A stretch of 64,000 bases of DNA from Alphaproteobacteria bacterium (GTDB taxonomy: Bacteria > Pseudomonadota > Alphaproteobacteria > CACIAM-22H2). The notes beneath the pieces were generated by a model. It was given only the letters and a program-made list of their open reading frames with translations. It was not told the origin of the DNA and searched no databases. Positions 34,002-42,525 of this stretch are shown here, piece by piece (within the stretch, counting starts at the first letter, position 1; the number at the start of each line of letters is the position of its first letter). The stretch lies in contig WGNX01000004.1 of the NCBI GenBank assembly GCA_016124335.1, positions 332,418 through 396,417 of the forward strand, in the 5' to 3' direction. The position numbers and the translations under genes are program-made.

Positions 34002-36420
34002 CGCCGCCTTCGCTGCCCGGCACGGCGATGCCGTTGGCGGGCACGGTGATCTGGCCGCCGCCGTCGAGCACCTGGCTGTCGCGGTTGGCTTCCGTTCCGG
34101 GCTTGAACGCCTCGAGGATCGCGTCGCGCTCGCCGGGCGAAGCGGCCTGCCCGGTCTGCGGATTGATGCGCACGAGCCTTATGCCCGGCGGCGTGCGGAA
34201 CGGCACGACCGGCGTGCCCGCGAGCACTTCGCCCATCATGTCCTTGAAGATGGGTACGGCGACCGACGAGCCGGTTTCGTTGGGGCCCAGCGTGCGCGGA
34301 TTGTCGAAGCCGACCCACACGCCCGCCGCAAGGTCGGGCGAGAAGCCCATGAACCACGCATCGAACGAGTCGTTCGTCGTGCCGGTCTTGCCGGCGAGCG
34401 GGCGGTTCAGTTCGCGCAGCCGCCGCCCGGTGCCGCGCTCGACCACGCCCTGCAGCATCGACACCATCTGGTAGGCCGAGAGCGGGTCGATCGCCTGCGC
34501 GCGCGTGTCGGGCAGGTCGGGCGGCGTCATGTCGGGCAGCCATACGTCGCTGCGGCAACCCTCGCAGGCGCGCGCGTCGTGGCGGAACACGGTCTTGCCG
34601 TCGCGGTCCTGCACGCGGTCGATGAGCGTGGGCTCGATGCGCCGCCCGCCATTGACGAACATCGCGTAGGCCGTGGTCTGGCGCATCAGCGTTGTTTCGG
34701 CCGCCCCCAGCGCCATCGCGAGGCTGAGCGGCAGCTTGTCGACCTCGCCGAGCTTCTCGGCGGTCGCGGCCACCTTTTCCATGCCCACCGCCTGCGCCAG
34801 CCGGATCGTCATCAGGTTGCGCGACTGTTCGATGCCCACGCGCATGGGCGAAGGCCCGTAGAAGTTCCGCGTGTAGTTCGCCGGCCGCCACGGCGGAAGC
34901 CCCGGCCCCTGATCGACCACGATGGGCGCATCGAGGATCAGGCTTGCCGGCGTGAAGCCGCTTTCGAGCGCCGGCAGATAGACGAACGGCTTGAACGACG
35001 AGCCGGGCTGGCGCATCGCCTGCGTTGCGCGGTTGAACTGGCTCTGCTCGTAGCTCCACCCGCCCACGAGTGCGCGCACGCGACCGGTGTGCGGGTCCAT
35101 GATGACGGCGGCCCCGCCCACATTGGGGATCTGGCGCAGCGCGAAGCGCCTGGGGCCCGATGCGGGTTGCGCGGCCGACGGTTCGACGAGGACGAGATCG
35201 CCGGCCGCAACCACGTCGGCCGGCGCGCGCACCGCGGCCCCGACGCGCTGGTCCTTCTCGGTGCGCCGCGCCCAGCGCATCTCCTCGAGCGGAAGCGTGC
35301 CTGCGGTTCCGTCGGCGAAGGCGAGTTCGGCGGCATCGTTCGCGGTGGCGCGCACCATCGCGAGCTGCCATTCGGGCGGCGTGCCCGGCGGGCGCGGGTG
35401 GGCGGTCAGAAGCCGGCGGGTTTCGCTCGAGTTCGCGTCGATCCGGGCGACCGGGCCGCGCCAGCCGTGCCGGCGGTCGTAAGCCATCAGCCCCTTTCGG
35501 AGCGCCGCTTCGGCGACCGCCTGCATCTTCGGGTCCATCGACGTGCGCACCGAAAGCCCGCCGCGGAAAAGTTCGCGCTCGCCGAAGCGCGCGACCAGTT
35601 CGCGGCGCACCTCCTCGGCGAAATAGTCGGCGCGCACGGTGTCTTCCGGCCCACGCTGGCGCGTGACGATGGGCTGGGCGCGGGCAGCGTCGTATTCGGC
35701 CTGCGTGATGTGGCCGTCGTCGAGCATGCGGCCCAGCACCCAGTCGCGCCGCTCGCGCGCGCGCTCGGGATAGCGGCGCGGGTCGTAGTTGTTGGGCGCC
35801 TTGGGCAGCACGGCCAGGAACGCCGCCTCGGCCAGCGTCAGCTCGTCGAGCCCGCGGTCGAAATAGTTCATCGCCGCCGACGCCACGCCATAGGCGCCGA
35901 AGCCCAGATAGATCTCGTTGAGGTAAAGCTCGAGGATGCGTCGTTTGGACAGCGCCTCCTCGATGCGCAATGCGAGGATCGCTTCCTTCGCCTTGCGGCT
36001 CAGCGACACCTCGTTGGTCAGCAGCATGTTCTTGGCGACCTGCTGCGTGATCGTGGAGGCGCCCACGGGCCGGCGCGAGCCGTAGTTGAGCGCGTTCTGC
36101 AGGGCCGCGCGCGCGATGTCGGGCAGGCTCACGCCCGGATGGGTGAAGAACGACTTGTCCTCGGCGGCAAGGAAGGCGTTGACCACGCTCCTGGGGATCG
36201 CGTCGTAGGGCACGAAGACGCGTTTCTCGATCGCGAATTCCGCAAGGATGCGCCCGTCGCCCGCATGCACGCGCGTGGTGACCGAGGGCTGGTACTCGGC
36301 AAGCTGGCGATGGTCGGGCAGCCCGCGGCCGAAATACCAGAAGCCCGCAAGCACGCCCGCCGCACCGCCGACGATGCCGAGAAACAGCAGGATGAGGAGC
36401 GTGATGATGCCACGACGCAT
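33988..36420 (-). CDS. mrcA: Penicillin-binding protein 1A
   Basis: An 810-residue bifunctional peptidoglycan synthase with an N-terminal membrane anchor (about residues 4-26). The glycosyltransferase domain has FLAAEDKSFFTHPGVSLPDI, GASTITQQVAKNMLL and ILELYLNEIYLGFGAYG. The transpeptidase domain has QPGSSFKPFVYLPALESGFT (SxxK), QSRNLMTIRLAQ (SxN) and LAGKTGTTNDSFDAWFMGF (KTG). An OB-like insertion separates them, as usual in PBP1A. It lies downstream of amiC in the same direction. In many alphaproteobacteria prfB follows; here the methyltransferase of the RTX/GT41 cassette does. Confidence 0.96.
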   Translation of the reverse strand: MRRGIITLLILLFLGIVGGAAGVLAGFWYFGRGLPDHRQLAEYQPSVTTRVHAGDGRILAEFAIEKRVFVPYDAIPRSVVNAFLAAEDKSFFTHPGVSLPDIARAALQNALNYGSRRPVGASTITQQVAKNMLLTNEVSLSRKAKEAILALRIEEALSKRRILELYLNEIYLGFGAYGVASAAMNYFDRGLDELTLAEAAFLAVLPKAPNNYDPRRYPERARERRDWVLGRMLDDGHITQAEYDAARAQPIVTRQRGPEDTVRADYFAEEVRRELVARFGERELFRGGLSVRTSMDPKMQAVAEAALRKGLMAYDRRHGWRGPVARIDANSSETRRLLTAHPRPPGTPPEWQLAMVRATANDAAELAFADGTAGTLPLEEMRWARRTEKDQRVGAAVRAPADVVAAGDLVLVEPSAAQPASGPRRFALRQIPNVGGAAVIMDPHTGRVRALVGGWSYEQSQFNRATQAMRQPGSSFKPFVYLPALESGFTPASLILDAPIVVDQGPGLPPWRPANYTRNFYGPSPMRVGIEQSRNLMTIRLAQAVGMEKVAATAEKLGEVDKLPLSLAMALGAAETTLMRQTTAYAMFVNGGRRIEPTLIDRVQDRDGKTVFRHDARACEGCRSDVWLPDMTPPDLPDTRAQAIDPLSAYQMVSMLQGVVERGTGRRLRELNRPLAGKTGTTNDSFDAWFMGFSPDLAAGVWVGFDNPRTLGPNETGSSVAVPIFKDMMGEVLAGTPVVPFRTPPGIRLVRINPQTGQAASPGERDAILEAFKPGTEANRDSQVLDGGGQITVPANGIAVPGSEGGDGIY

Positions 36421-36492
36421 GGGGACGGCTTCCGCTTCAGGTGCACCGCGGAATATAGCCCCCTCGCCGGCGCCTGTCGCGCCCCCGGAACC

Positions 36493-37965
36493 TCAGGGGT
36501 GATGGACGGGATTTGCGCGGAAATACGCCTCGATCGCGCGCACGATGCCGCCGGCAACCTTGCTGCGGTGCTGCGGGCGCGTCAGCAGTTCCTCGTCGTC
36601 GCGGTTGGAGAGATAGCCCAGTTCGATCAGCACCGAGGGCACGTCGGGCGAGCGAAGGACGGCGAAACCCGCGAAGCGGTGCGGGTTCTGCGGCAGCAGC
36701 ACGATCTCGCGGCCAAGCTCCTTGACCAGATCGCGCGCGAAGACGATCGAATGGTTCATCGTCTCGCGCTGCGCCAGATCGATGAGGATCGAGGTCACGT
36801 CGCGGTTCTCGCGCGACAGGTCGACGCCCGCGATGATGTCGGCGCGGTTTTCGCGCTGGGCAAGGGCCGCCGCCTCGGAGTCTGACGCGTTTTCCGAAAG
36901 CGTGTAGACCGAGGCGCCGCGCGTGGCGGGGTTGCCGTTGCCCATCGAATCGGCGTGGATCGAGACGAACATGTCCGCCTGCTGGCGGCGCGCGATGGCG
37001 ATGCGCTCGCGCAGCTGGATGAACACGTCCTCGTCGCGCGTCAGGTGGACACGGAAGCGGCCGGTCTGCTCGAGCTGGCGGCGCACCTCGCGCGACATGG
37101 CAAGCGTCACGTCCTTCTCGTGCGTGCCAGACCGGCCGATGGCGCCGGGATCGACGCCACCATGGCCCGGGTCGATGATGATCATCGGGCGCACAATCGA
37201 ACGCGCGCCGCCGGTCGCGGCACGCGGTGCCGGCGGTGCGGCGGCCTGGATGGCGGGCGGTGCCGGCGGCGTCGGCCGCGAGGGCAGCGCGAACGCCTGC
37301 TGCTGGGGTGCGGGAGCCGGGGCGAGCGTCGGGGGCGGCGGGTTCGCGCTGGGGCCCGGCATCGGTGCGGCAAGGGTCGAGGGCATCGGCAGCGTGGCGA
37401 CCGTCCGGGTCGGCTGCGGCTCGCTGGGGGCGTTGGCCTGCATGGCGCGCAGCACGCCCGAAACGCTCCACGGCTGGACGCTCTTGGCGAATTCCTCGGC
37501 CGTCGCCTTCTCGAAATCGAGGACGAGGCGCTGGCCCTTCCGGCCGGCGGCGGGCAGGTCGTAATGCGCCTCGCGCAGCCGGACGGGCTGGGCGAGGTCC
37601 AGCACCAGCCGGCCGGTATGGGAATCGAACGCGCCATAGCGAAGGCCCGCGATCAACCCGCTGGGCGCCACCTCTCCGCCAGTGATTTTCCATTGCACCG
37701 CCGGCAGGTCGATGACGGCCCGCATAGGCTCATTCAGGAAAAAGACCTGATGTTCGAGCCGGCGCGTCATGTCCAAGGCCAGCCTCGTGGCGCCAGCGGT
37801 CTCGAAAAGTCGGACACCGGTCACCACAACGTCGGGTCCGGTGCCGTTTCGCGGCGATGTTTGTGCCTGCCCGGCGCCGGGACCCGCAAAAATTGCGGCG
37901 ACCGTGAGGGCAGCGATCGCTAGTCGCTTGATAGAACACAATATATTGCGTGGGCGTCGCTGCAT
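36493..37965 (-). CDS. amiC: N-acetylmuramoyl-L-alanine amidase with AMIN domain
   Basis: A 490-residue periplasmic amidase that cleaves the bond between MurNAc and L-Ala during cell separation. It has a signal peptide (cleavage expected near GAGQAQTS), an AMIN domain (about residues 45-150), a Pro/Ala-rich linker (about 165-250) and the Amidase_3 catalytic domain. Zinc-site motifs are IIIDPGHGGVDPGAIG, MFVSIHADSMG and a Glu in PSVLIELGYLSNRDD. The ATG at 37965 starts a proper signal peptide; the frame extends further upstream without one. Precedes mrcA and is divergent from rne. Confidence 0.95.
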   Translation of the reverse strand: MQRRPRNILCSIKRLAIAALTVAAIFAGPGAGQAQTSPRNGTGPDVVVTGVRLFETAGATRLALDMTRRLEHQVFFLNEPMRAVIDLPAVQWKITGGEVAPSGLIAGLRYGAFDSHTGRLVLDLAQPVRLREAHYDLPAAGRKGQRLVLDFEKATAEEFAKSVQPWSVSGVLRAMQANAPSEPQPTRTVATLPMPSTLAAPMPGPSANPPPPTLAPAPAPQQQAFALPSRPTPPAPPAIQAAAPPAPRAATGGARSIVRPMIIIDPGHGGVDPGAIGRSGTHEKDVTLAMSREVRRQLEQTGRFRVHLTRDEDVFIQLRERIAIARRQQADMFVSIHADSMGNGNPATRGASVYTLSENASDSEAAALAQRENRADIIAGVDLSRENRDVTSILIDLAQRETMNHSIVFARDLVKELGREIVLLPQNPHRFAGFAVLRSPDVPSVLIELGYLSNRDDEELLTRPQHRSKVAGGIVRAIEAYFRANPVHHP

Positions 37966-38050
37966 CACCCCGACATATATCCTGCAACGCGAATCGACGG
38001 CAAGGCCGTTGCGCACGCTTGCGCAAGTTCGCACGGTTGGAAATTACCGA

Positions 38051-38079
38051 TTGTGACCCGGGGGGTGGGTCTGTATTCT
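38051..38079 (+). promoter_or_regulatory. Promoter of rne
   Basis: TTGTGA (38051-38056), a 17-bp spacer and TATTCT (38074-38079). A start near 38086 gives a leader of about 450 nt. Confidence 0.5.
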
Positions 38080-38085
38080 GCGTCC

Positions 38086-38536
38086 GTTCGCTGGACGTCG
38101 TGCGCCCCTGACCGGAGCGCCGCGCCCGTGCGGGCCACCCATCGTGTGCCGCGCCGCCCCGGATTTCGGTCCAAGCGGCGGCAAGGACCGGGGTTGGACC
38201 CGCGACGAACGCGCCAGGGCGGCCGATCGACGGCGCACGCCCCAAATGGACCCCGCGGAAGGGTCCGTTTCCCCCCGCTCCCCTTTCTTGAAGGGTCGGA
38301 GCGAACTCAGGGACGGAAAATTTCGCGACGGTCAAGACCGCGGCGTGGGCCCAAGGAACCCGCGCGCGACCGCGACGCCAGACGGCTTATCCCCGGAAGG
38401 CACCGTGCGCCCAACCGATCCGGTCAAGACATTCATGGCGCCGCGCCTCTGTGCGCGCAGGCGGAGCGCATTGCGCCCTTCGCCGGCGCCGCGTGCAGCC
38501 GGGTGCATGGCGCCGCAATTGGAGAAGTGCATTTCG
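38086..38536 (+). promoter_or_regulatory. Long 5' leader of rne
   Basis: A 450-nt gene-free stretch ahead of the rne ATG. It contains a hairpin, GGACCC-N7-GGGTCC at 38248-38266, followed by GTTTCC, which looks like an attenuator. I found no conserved small frame in it. In enterobacteria the rne leader is the site of RNase E autoregulation; the same is inferred here from length and position only. Confidence 0.5.
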
Positions 38537-41287
38537 ATGGCAAAGCGCATGTTGATCGACTCGACCCACCCGGAGGAAACCCGTGTGGTCGTGCTCGACG
38601 GAAACCGTCTCGAGGAATTCGATTTCGAAACGGCCAGCAAGAAGCAGCTCAAGGGCAACATCTATCTCGCGCGGGTGACGCGCGTGGAACCGTCGCTCCA
38701 GGCCGCCTTCGTCGAGTTCGGCGGGAACCGGCACGGTTTCCTCGCCTTCAACGAAATCCATCCCGACTATTACCGCATCCCGGTCGCCGACCGGCATGCG
38801 CTGATGGTCGACGACGACGAGGACGATCACGTCGTCCGCAGCGAGCGTCCGCGCCGCGAGGCCGAAGGCGACGCGCATCCCGCGCCCGAAGCGCCGGCTG
38901 CCGATCCGGTCGCCACGATCCCGCTCGACACGGCCCACGATGCGGGCCCGGTCGACATCGTTCCCCCGCCGCCTGCCGTCGCCGTCGAAGCCGCGCCTGC
39001 CGCGGCCGAGCCGGCGCCGGCTGCCGAAAGCGCGCCGCTCGAAGCGGCTGCGGGCGAAATGCCCGTGGCCGTCACCGGCGAAGTGCTGCCGCCTGACGGC
39101 ATGCCGTCGGAAACGGCACCCGCCGAAGCGGCACCGGCCGAAGAAGGCGGCGAGCAGCCGCGCCAGCATCATGTCGAATCGCTGGGCGGCGACACGGTGG
39201 AAGACGCGCACGAAACGCGCCGCCGCGCGCGTCCGCAGCGCCACTACAAGATCCAGGAAGTGCTGAAGCGCCGCCAGGTGCTGCTCGTCCAGGTCGTCAA
39301 GGAAGAGCGTGGCAACAAGGGCGCCGCACTCACGACCTACCTCTCGCTCGCGGGCCGCTACTGCGTGCTGATGCCGAACACCGATCGCGGCGGCGGAATT
39401 TCACGCCGGATCACGTCCCAGCAGGACCGCAAGCGTCTCAAGAACCTGATCGAGGAGCTGGAGGTGCCGGACGGCATGGCCGTCATCCTGCGCACCGCCG
39501 GCATGGAGCGCGACACGACCGACATCCGCCGCGACTACGAATACCTGATGCGGCTGTGGGAAGAGATCCGCGACCTCACGCTGCGCTCGACGGCACCCTC
39601 GCTCATCTACGAGGAAGGCAGCCTCATCAAGCGCGCCATCCGCGACATGTATTCGGCCGACATCGACGACATCCTCGTCGAGGGCGAGACCGGCTTCGAG
39701 GCCGCGCGCCACTTCATGGGCATGCTGATGCCCAGCGACATCACCCGTATCCGCCGCTACGACGATGCGCAGGTGCCGCTGTTCCAGCGTTTCCAGGTCG
39801 AAAGCGAACTCGACGAGATGCACCTGCCGACGGTGCGCCTCAAGTCGGGCGGCTACATCGTCATCAATTCGACCGAGGCGCTCGTCGCCATCGACGTCAA
39901 CTCCGGCCGGTCGACGCGCGAACGCAACATCGACGAGACGGCGTACAAGACGAACCTGGAGGCCGCCGACGAGGTTGCCCGCCAGCTGCGCCTGCGCGAC
40001 CTCGCCGGGCTGATCGTCATCGACTTCATCGACATGGACGACCATCGCCACCAGTCGAACGTCGAACGCCGGCTCAAGGAGGCGATGAAGTCCGACCGCG
40101 CGCGCATCCAGATCGGGCGCATCTCGGCCTTCGGCCTGCTGGAGCTGTCGCGCCAGCGCCTGCGGCCGTCGATATCGGAAATCAGCTTCGAGGTCTGCCC
40201 GCACTGCAACGGCACCGGCCGCCTTCGTTCGACCGAGTCGGCCGCACTGCACGTGCTGCGCGGGATCGAGGAGGAAGCGGGCAAGATGCGCGCTGCCGAG
40301 GTCTCGGTCTACGTCGCCACGTCGGTTGCGCTCTATCTCTTCAACAACAAGCGCGCGGCGCTGGCCGGCATCGAAAGCCGCTTCGGCATGCGCGTCTCGT
40401 TCCATTCCGACGACACGCTGATCCCGCCCGCCTTCCGCATCGAGCGCGCGCGCGCCAAGGCGCAGGAAGCGCAGGGTGCGGCGCCCATCCGCCATGTCGA
40501 GGATTTCACGCCGTCGCTGGGCACCACGACCGATCCGTCCGAAGCGCGCGCGCGCGACGAGGGCCACGAGGACGAGGTGCACGAAGGCGAACGCACGCGG
40601 GCGCCGCGTGAGGGCAGCGAGCGCAACGAGGAAGGCGGCCGCGGCCGCCGTCGTCGTCGCCGCGGCCGCGGCCGCGATCGCGAGGATCGCGGCGAAGACC
40701 AGCCGAACGCGCCGCAGCAGGCGGCGGATTCGCCGGAAGGTGCGCCGCAGGGCGAAGACGATCACGACGATGCCGCATCGGGCGGGGAAGCCCCGCGCGA
40801 AGGTGCGGCCGGCGATCAGGGCGGGGACGACGCCAGCCGCCGTCGCCGCCGGCGCGGCCGGCGCGGTGGCCGCCGGCGTGGCCGACGCGGCGAGGAAGGC
40901 AGCGAGAATTTCGCGGCCGGCGACGCACCGCAGGCCGAAAATTCACCCGCGCCCGCGCCCACAGGCGCCGAGCCGAGCTACACGGCACCGGCCTACGCCG
41001 TCGACCCGCAGCTTGGCCGCGTGCAGGGCCCGGGCGACGACCGTTTTCCGCTGCCCGAGCGCGTTGCCGGCCCCGGCGATTCGCATGATTGGCCGTGGAA
41101 CAAGCCCAATGCGGCTTCGGCAGCGCCGGTCGCGCATGCGCCCGCCGCAAGCGAACCCATCCGCGTGACCGAACCGCCGCCAGCGGCACCGGCCCCGCAG
41201 GCTGCACCGGTGGCCGACGTGCCGCCGCCCGAAGACGATCCGAACCGGCCCAAGAAGCGCGGCTGGTGGAATCGCCTGACGGGCTGA
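38537..41287 (+). CDS. rne: Ribonuclease E/G
   Basis: A 916-residue endoribonuclease central to mRNA decay and rRNA processing. It begins MAKRMLIDSTHPEETRVVVL. The S1 RNA-binding domain (about residues 36-280) is split by an acidic, Pro/Ala-rich insertion at about 88-235, as in alphaproteobacterial enzymes. Catalytic aspartates lie in LVAIDVNSGRSTRERN and LIVIDFIDMDDHRHQ; the zinc-link motif CPHCNGTGRLRS is at residue 554. From about 680 a disordered Arg/Glu-rich tail with RRRRRRGRGRDREDRGED forms the likely degradosome scaffold, ending KKRGWWNRLTG. The ATG at 38537 is fixed by the conserved N-terminus. Divergent from amiC. Confidence 0.97.
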   Translation: MAKRMLIDSTHPEETRVVVLDGNRLEEFDFETASKKQLKGNIYLARVTRVEPSLQAAFVEFGGNRHGFLAFNEIHPDYYRIPVADRHALMVDDDEDDHVVRSERPRREAEGDAHPAPEAPAADPVATIPLDTAHDAGPVDIVPPPPAVAVEAAPAAAEPAPAAESAPLEAAAGEMPVAVTGEVLPPDGMPSETAPAEAAPAEEGGEQPRQHHVESLGGDTVEDAHETRRRARPQRHYKIQEVLKRRQVLLVQVVKEERGNKGAALTTYLSLAGRYCVLMPNTDRGGGISRRITSQQDRKRLKNLIEELEVPDGMAVILRTAGMERDTTDIRRDYEYLMRLWEEIRDLTLRSTAPSLIYEEGSLIKRAIRDMYSADIDDILVEGETGFEAARHFMGMLMPSDITRIRRYDDAQVPLFQRFQVESELDEMHLPTVRLKSGGYIVINSTEALVAIDVNSGRSTRERNIDETAYKTNLEAADEVARQLRLRDLAGLIVIDFIDMDDHRHQSNVERRLKEAMKSDRARIQIGRISAFGLLELSRQRLRPSISEISFEVCPHCNGTGRLRSTESAALHVLRGIEEEAGKMRAAEVSVYVATSVALYLFNNKRAALAGIESRFGMRVSFHSDDTLIPPAFRIERARAKAQEAQGAAPIRHVEDFTPSLGTTTDPSEARARDEGHEDEVHEGERTRAPREGSERNEEGGRGRRRRRRGRGRDREDRGEDQPNAPQQAADSPEGAPQGEDDHDDAASGGEAPREGAAGDQGGDDASRRRRRRGRRGGRRRGRRGEEGSENFAAGDAPQAENSPAPAPTGAEPSYTAPAYAVDPQLGRVQGPGDDRFPLPERVAGPGDSHDWPWNKPNAASAAPVAHAPAASEPIRVTEPPPAAPAPQAAPVADVPPPEDDPNRPKKRGWWNRLTG

Positions 41288-41312
41288 GACAGGTATTCCG
41301 CAAGGAAACGAG

Positions 41313-41341
41313 CGGGCGGCATCCGGATCGGGTGCCGCCCG
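41313..41341 (+). terminator. Bidirectional terminator between rne and the aminotransferase gene
   Basis: An 11-bp stem (CGGGCGGCATC with GGTGCCGCCCG, one G-T pair) and a 7-nt loop, followed by TTTCGCGTTTC. It lies 25 bp after the rne stop and 9 bp from the end of the convergent gene, so it can serve both. Confidence 0.75.
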
Positions 41342-41350
41342 TTTCGCGTT

Positions 41351-42514
41351 TCAGGCCTTCTGCCAGCCCTTGAGGCGGGCGACCGCCTGCTGCATGTCGG
41401 CCATCGTGCCGGCAAAGGAAAACCGCACGAAGCGGTTGCCGCGCTCGGGATCGAAATCCACGCCGGGCGTGGCGGCCACCCCCGCCTCGGCCAGCATCCG
41501 CCGGCAGAATTCGGTGCTGTCGTTGGTCAGGTGCGCCACGTCGGCGTAGAGGTAGAACGCGCCGTCGGGCGGGGCGAACTCGCGGAAACCCGCCTTGGGC
41601 AGTTCGGCGAGCAGGAAATCGCGGTTGGCGCGATAGGCGCGCACATGGCCGTCCATTTCGGCATAGGCGTCGAAGGCCGCGATCGCGGCGACCTGCGCCA
41701 GAGTCGGCGGCGAGATGAAAAGGTTCTGCGCCAGCCGCTCGACCGTGCGCGCGAGGTCGGGCGGCACGACCAGCCAGCCCAGCCGCCAGCCGGTCATCGA
41801 GAAGTATTTGGAAAAACTGTTAACGATGAACGCGTCTTCGCCGAACGAAAGCGCGGTCGTCCCCCGCCCTTCGTAGACGATGCCGTGATAGATCTCGTCG
41901 GATACGAGCCGCGTGCCGCGACGCGCGCACCATTCGTAGAGCGCGCCGAGTTCGGCATTGCCCAGCATCGTGCCCGTCGGGTTCGCGGGGCTTGCGACGA
42001 TGAGGCCCGCGAATTCGCCGCCGGCCGCGTCGAGCAGCTCGGGCGTGGGCTGGAAGCGGTGCGCGGCCGTCGCCGGCAGTCCCACGGGCACGCAGTCGAT
42101 CGCCTTCAGGATGTTGCGATAGGCCGGGTAACCCGGATCGGCCAGCGCCACCCGCTCGCCCGCATCGAACGCGGCAAGGAAGGCGAGCAGGAAGCCGCCG
42201 GACGAGCCGGTCGTCACGCACACGCGCGCAGGATCGAGATCGACGCCATAGACGTCGCGATAGTGGCGCGCGATGCGCCTGCGCAGTTCGGGCACGCCCA
42301 TCGCATCGGTGTAGCCGAGCTTGTCGACATCGAGCGCCTTCTTCGCGGCCGCGCGCACGCTTGCCGGGGCGGGCGTGCCGGGCTGGCCGACTTCCATGTG
42401 GACCGTGCGCCCGGACGGGTCAGACAGCGCCTCGTCACGCGCGGCGGCCGCGCGCATGACATCCATCACGATGAACGGCGCGATTTCGGCACGGCGCGCG
42501 GACTTGAGAGCCAC
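41351..42514 (-). CDS. PLP-dependent aminotransferase, class I/II
   Basis: A 387-residue fold-type I aminotransferase: HMEVGQPGTPAPASVRAAAK, VTTGSSGGFLLAFLAAFD, LIVASPANPTGTMLGN, SDEIYHGIVYEG and the PLP-lysine motif NSFSKYFSMTGWRLGWL. It groups with aspartate/aromatic-type enzymes by motif; the donor is uncertain. The GTG at 42514 was chosen because it starts near the conserved N-terminus and just after the stop of the upstream gene (11-bp gap), avoiding overlap with it. Likely co-transcribed with the gamma-glutamyltransferase-like gene. Confidence 0.9.
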   Translation of the reverse strand: MALKSARRAEIAPFIVMDVMRAAAARDEALSDPSGRTVHMEVGQPGTPAPASVRAAAKKALDVDKLGYTDAMGVPELRRRIARHYRDVYGVDLDPARVCVTTGSSGGFLLAFLAAFDAGERVALADPGYPAYRNILKAIDCVPVGLPATAAHRFQPTPELLDAAGGEFAGLIVASPANPTGTMLGNAELGALYEWCARRGTRLVSDEIYHGIVYEGRGTTALSFGEDAFIVNSFSKYFSMTGWRLGWLVVPPDLARTVERLAQNLFISPPTLAQVAAIAAFDAYAEMDGHVRAYRANRDFLLAELPKAGFREFAPPDGAFYLYADVAHLTNDSTEFCRRMLAEAGVAATPGVDFDPERGNRFVRFSFAGTMADMQQAVARLKGWQKA

Positions 42515-42525
42515 CCGATCCGCCC

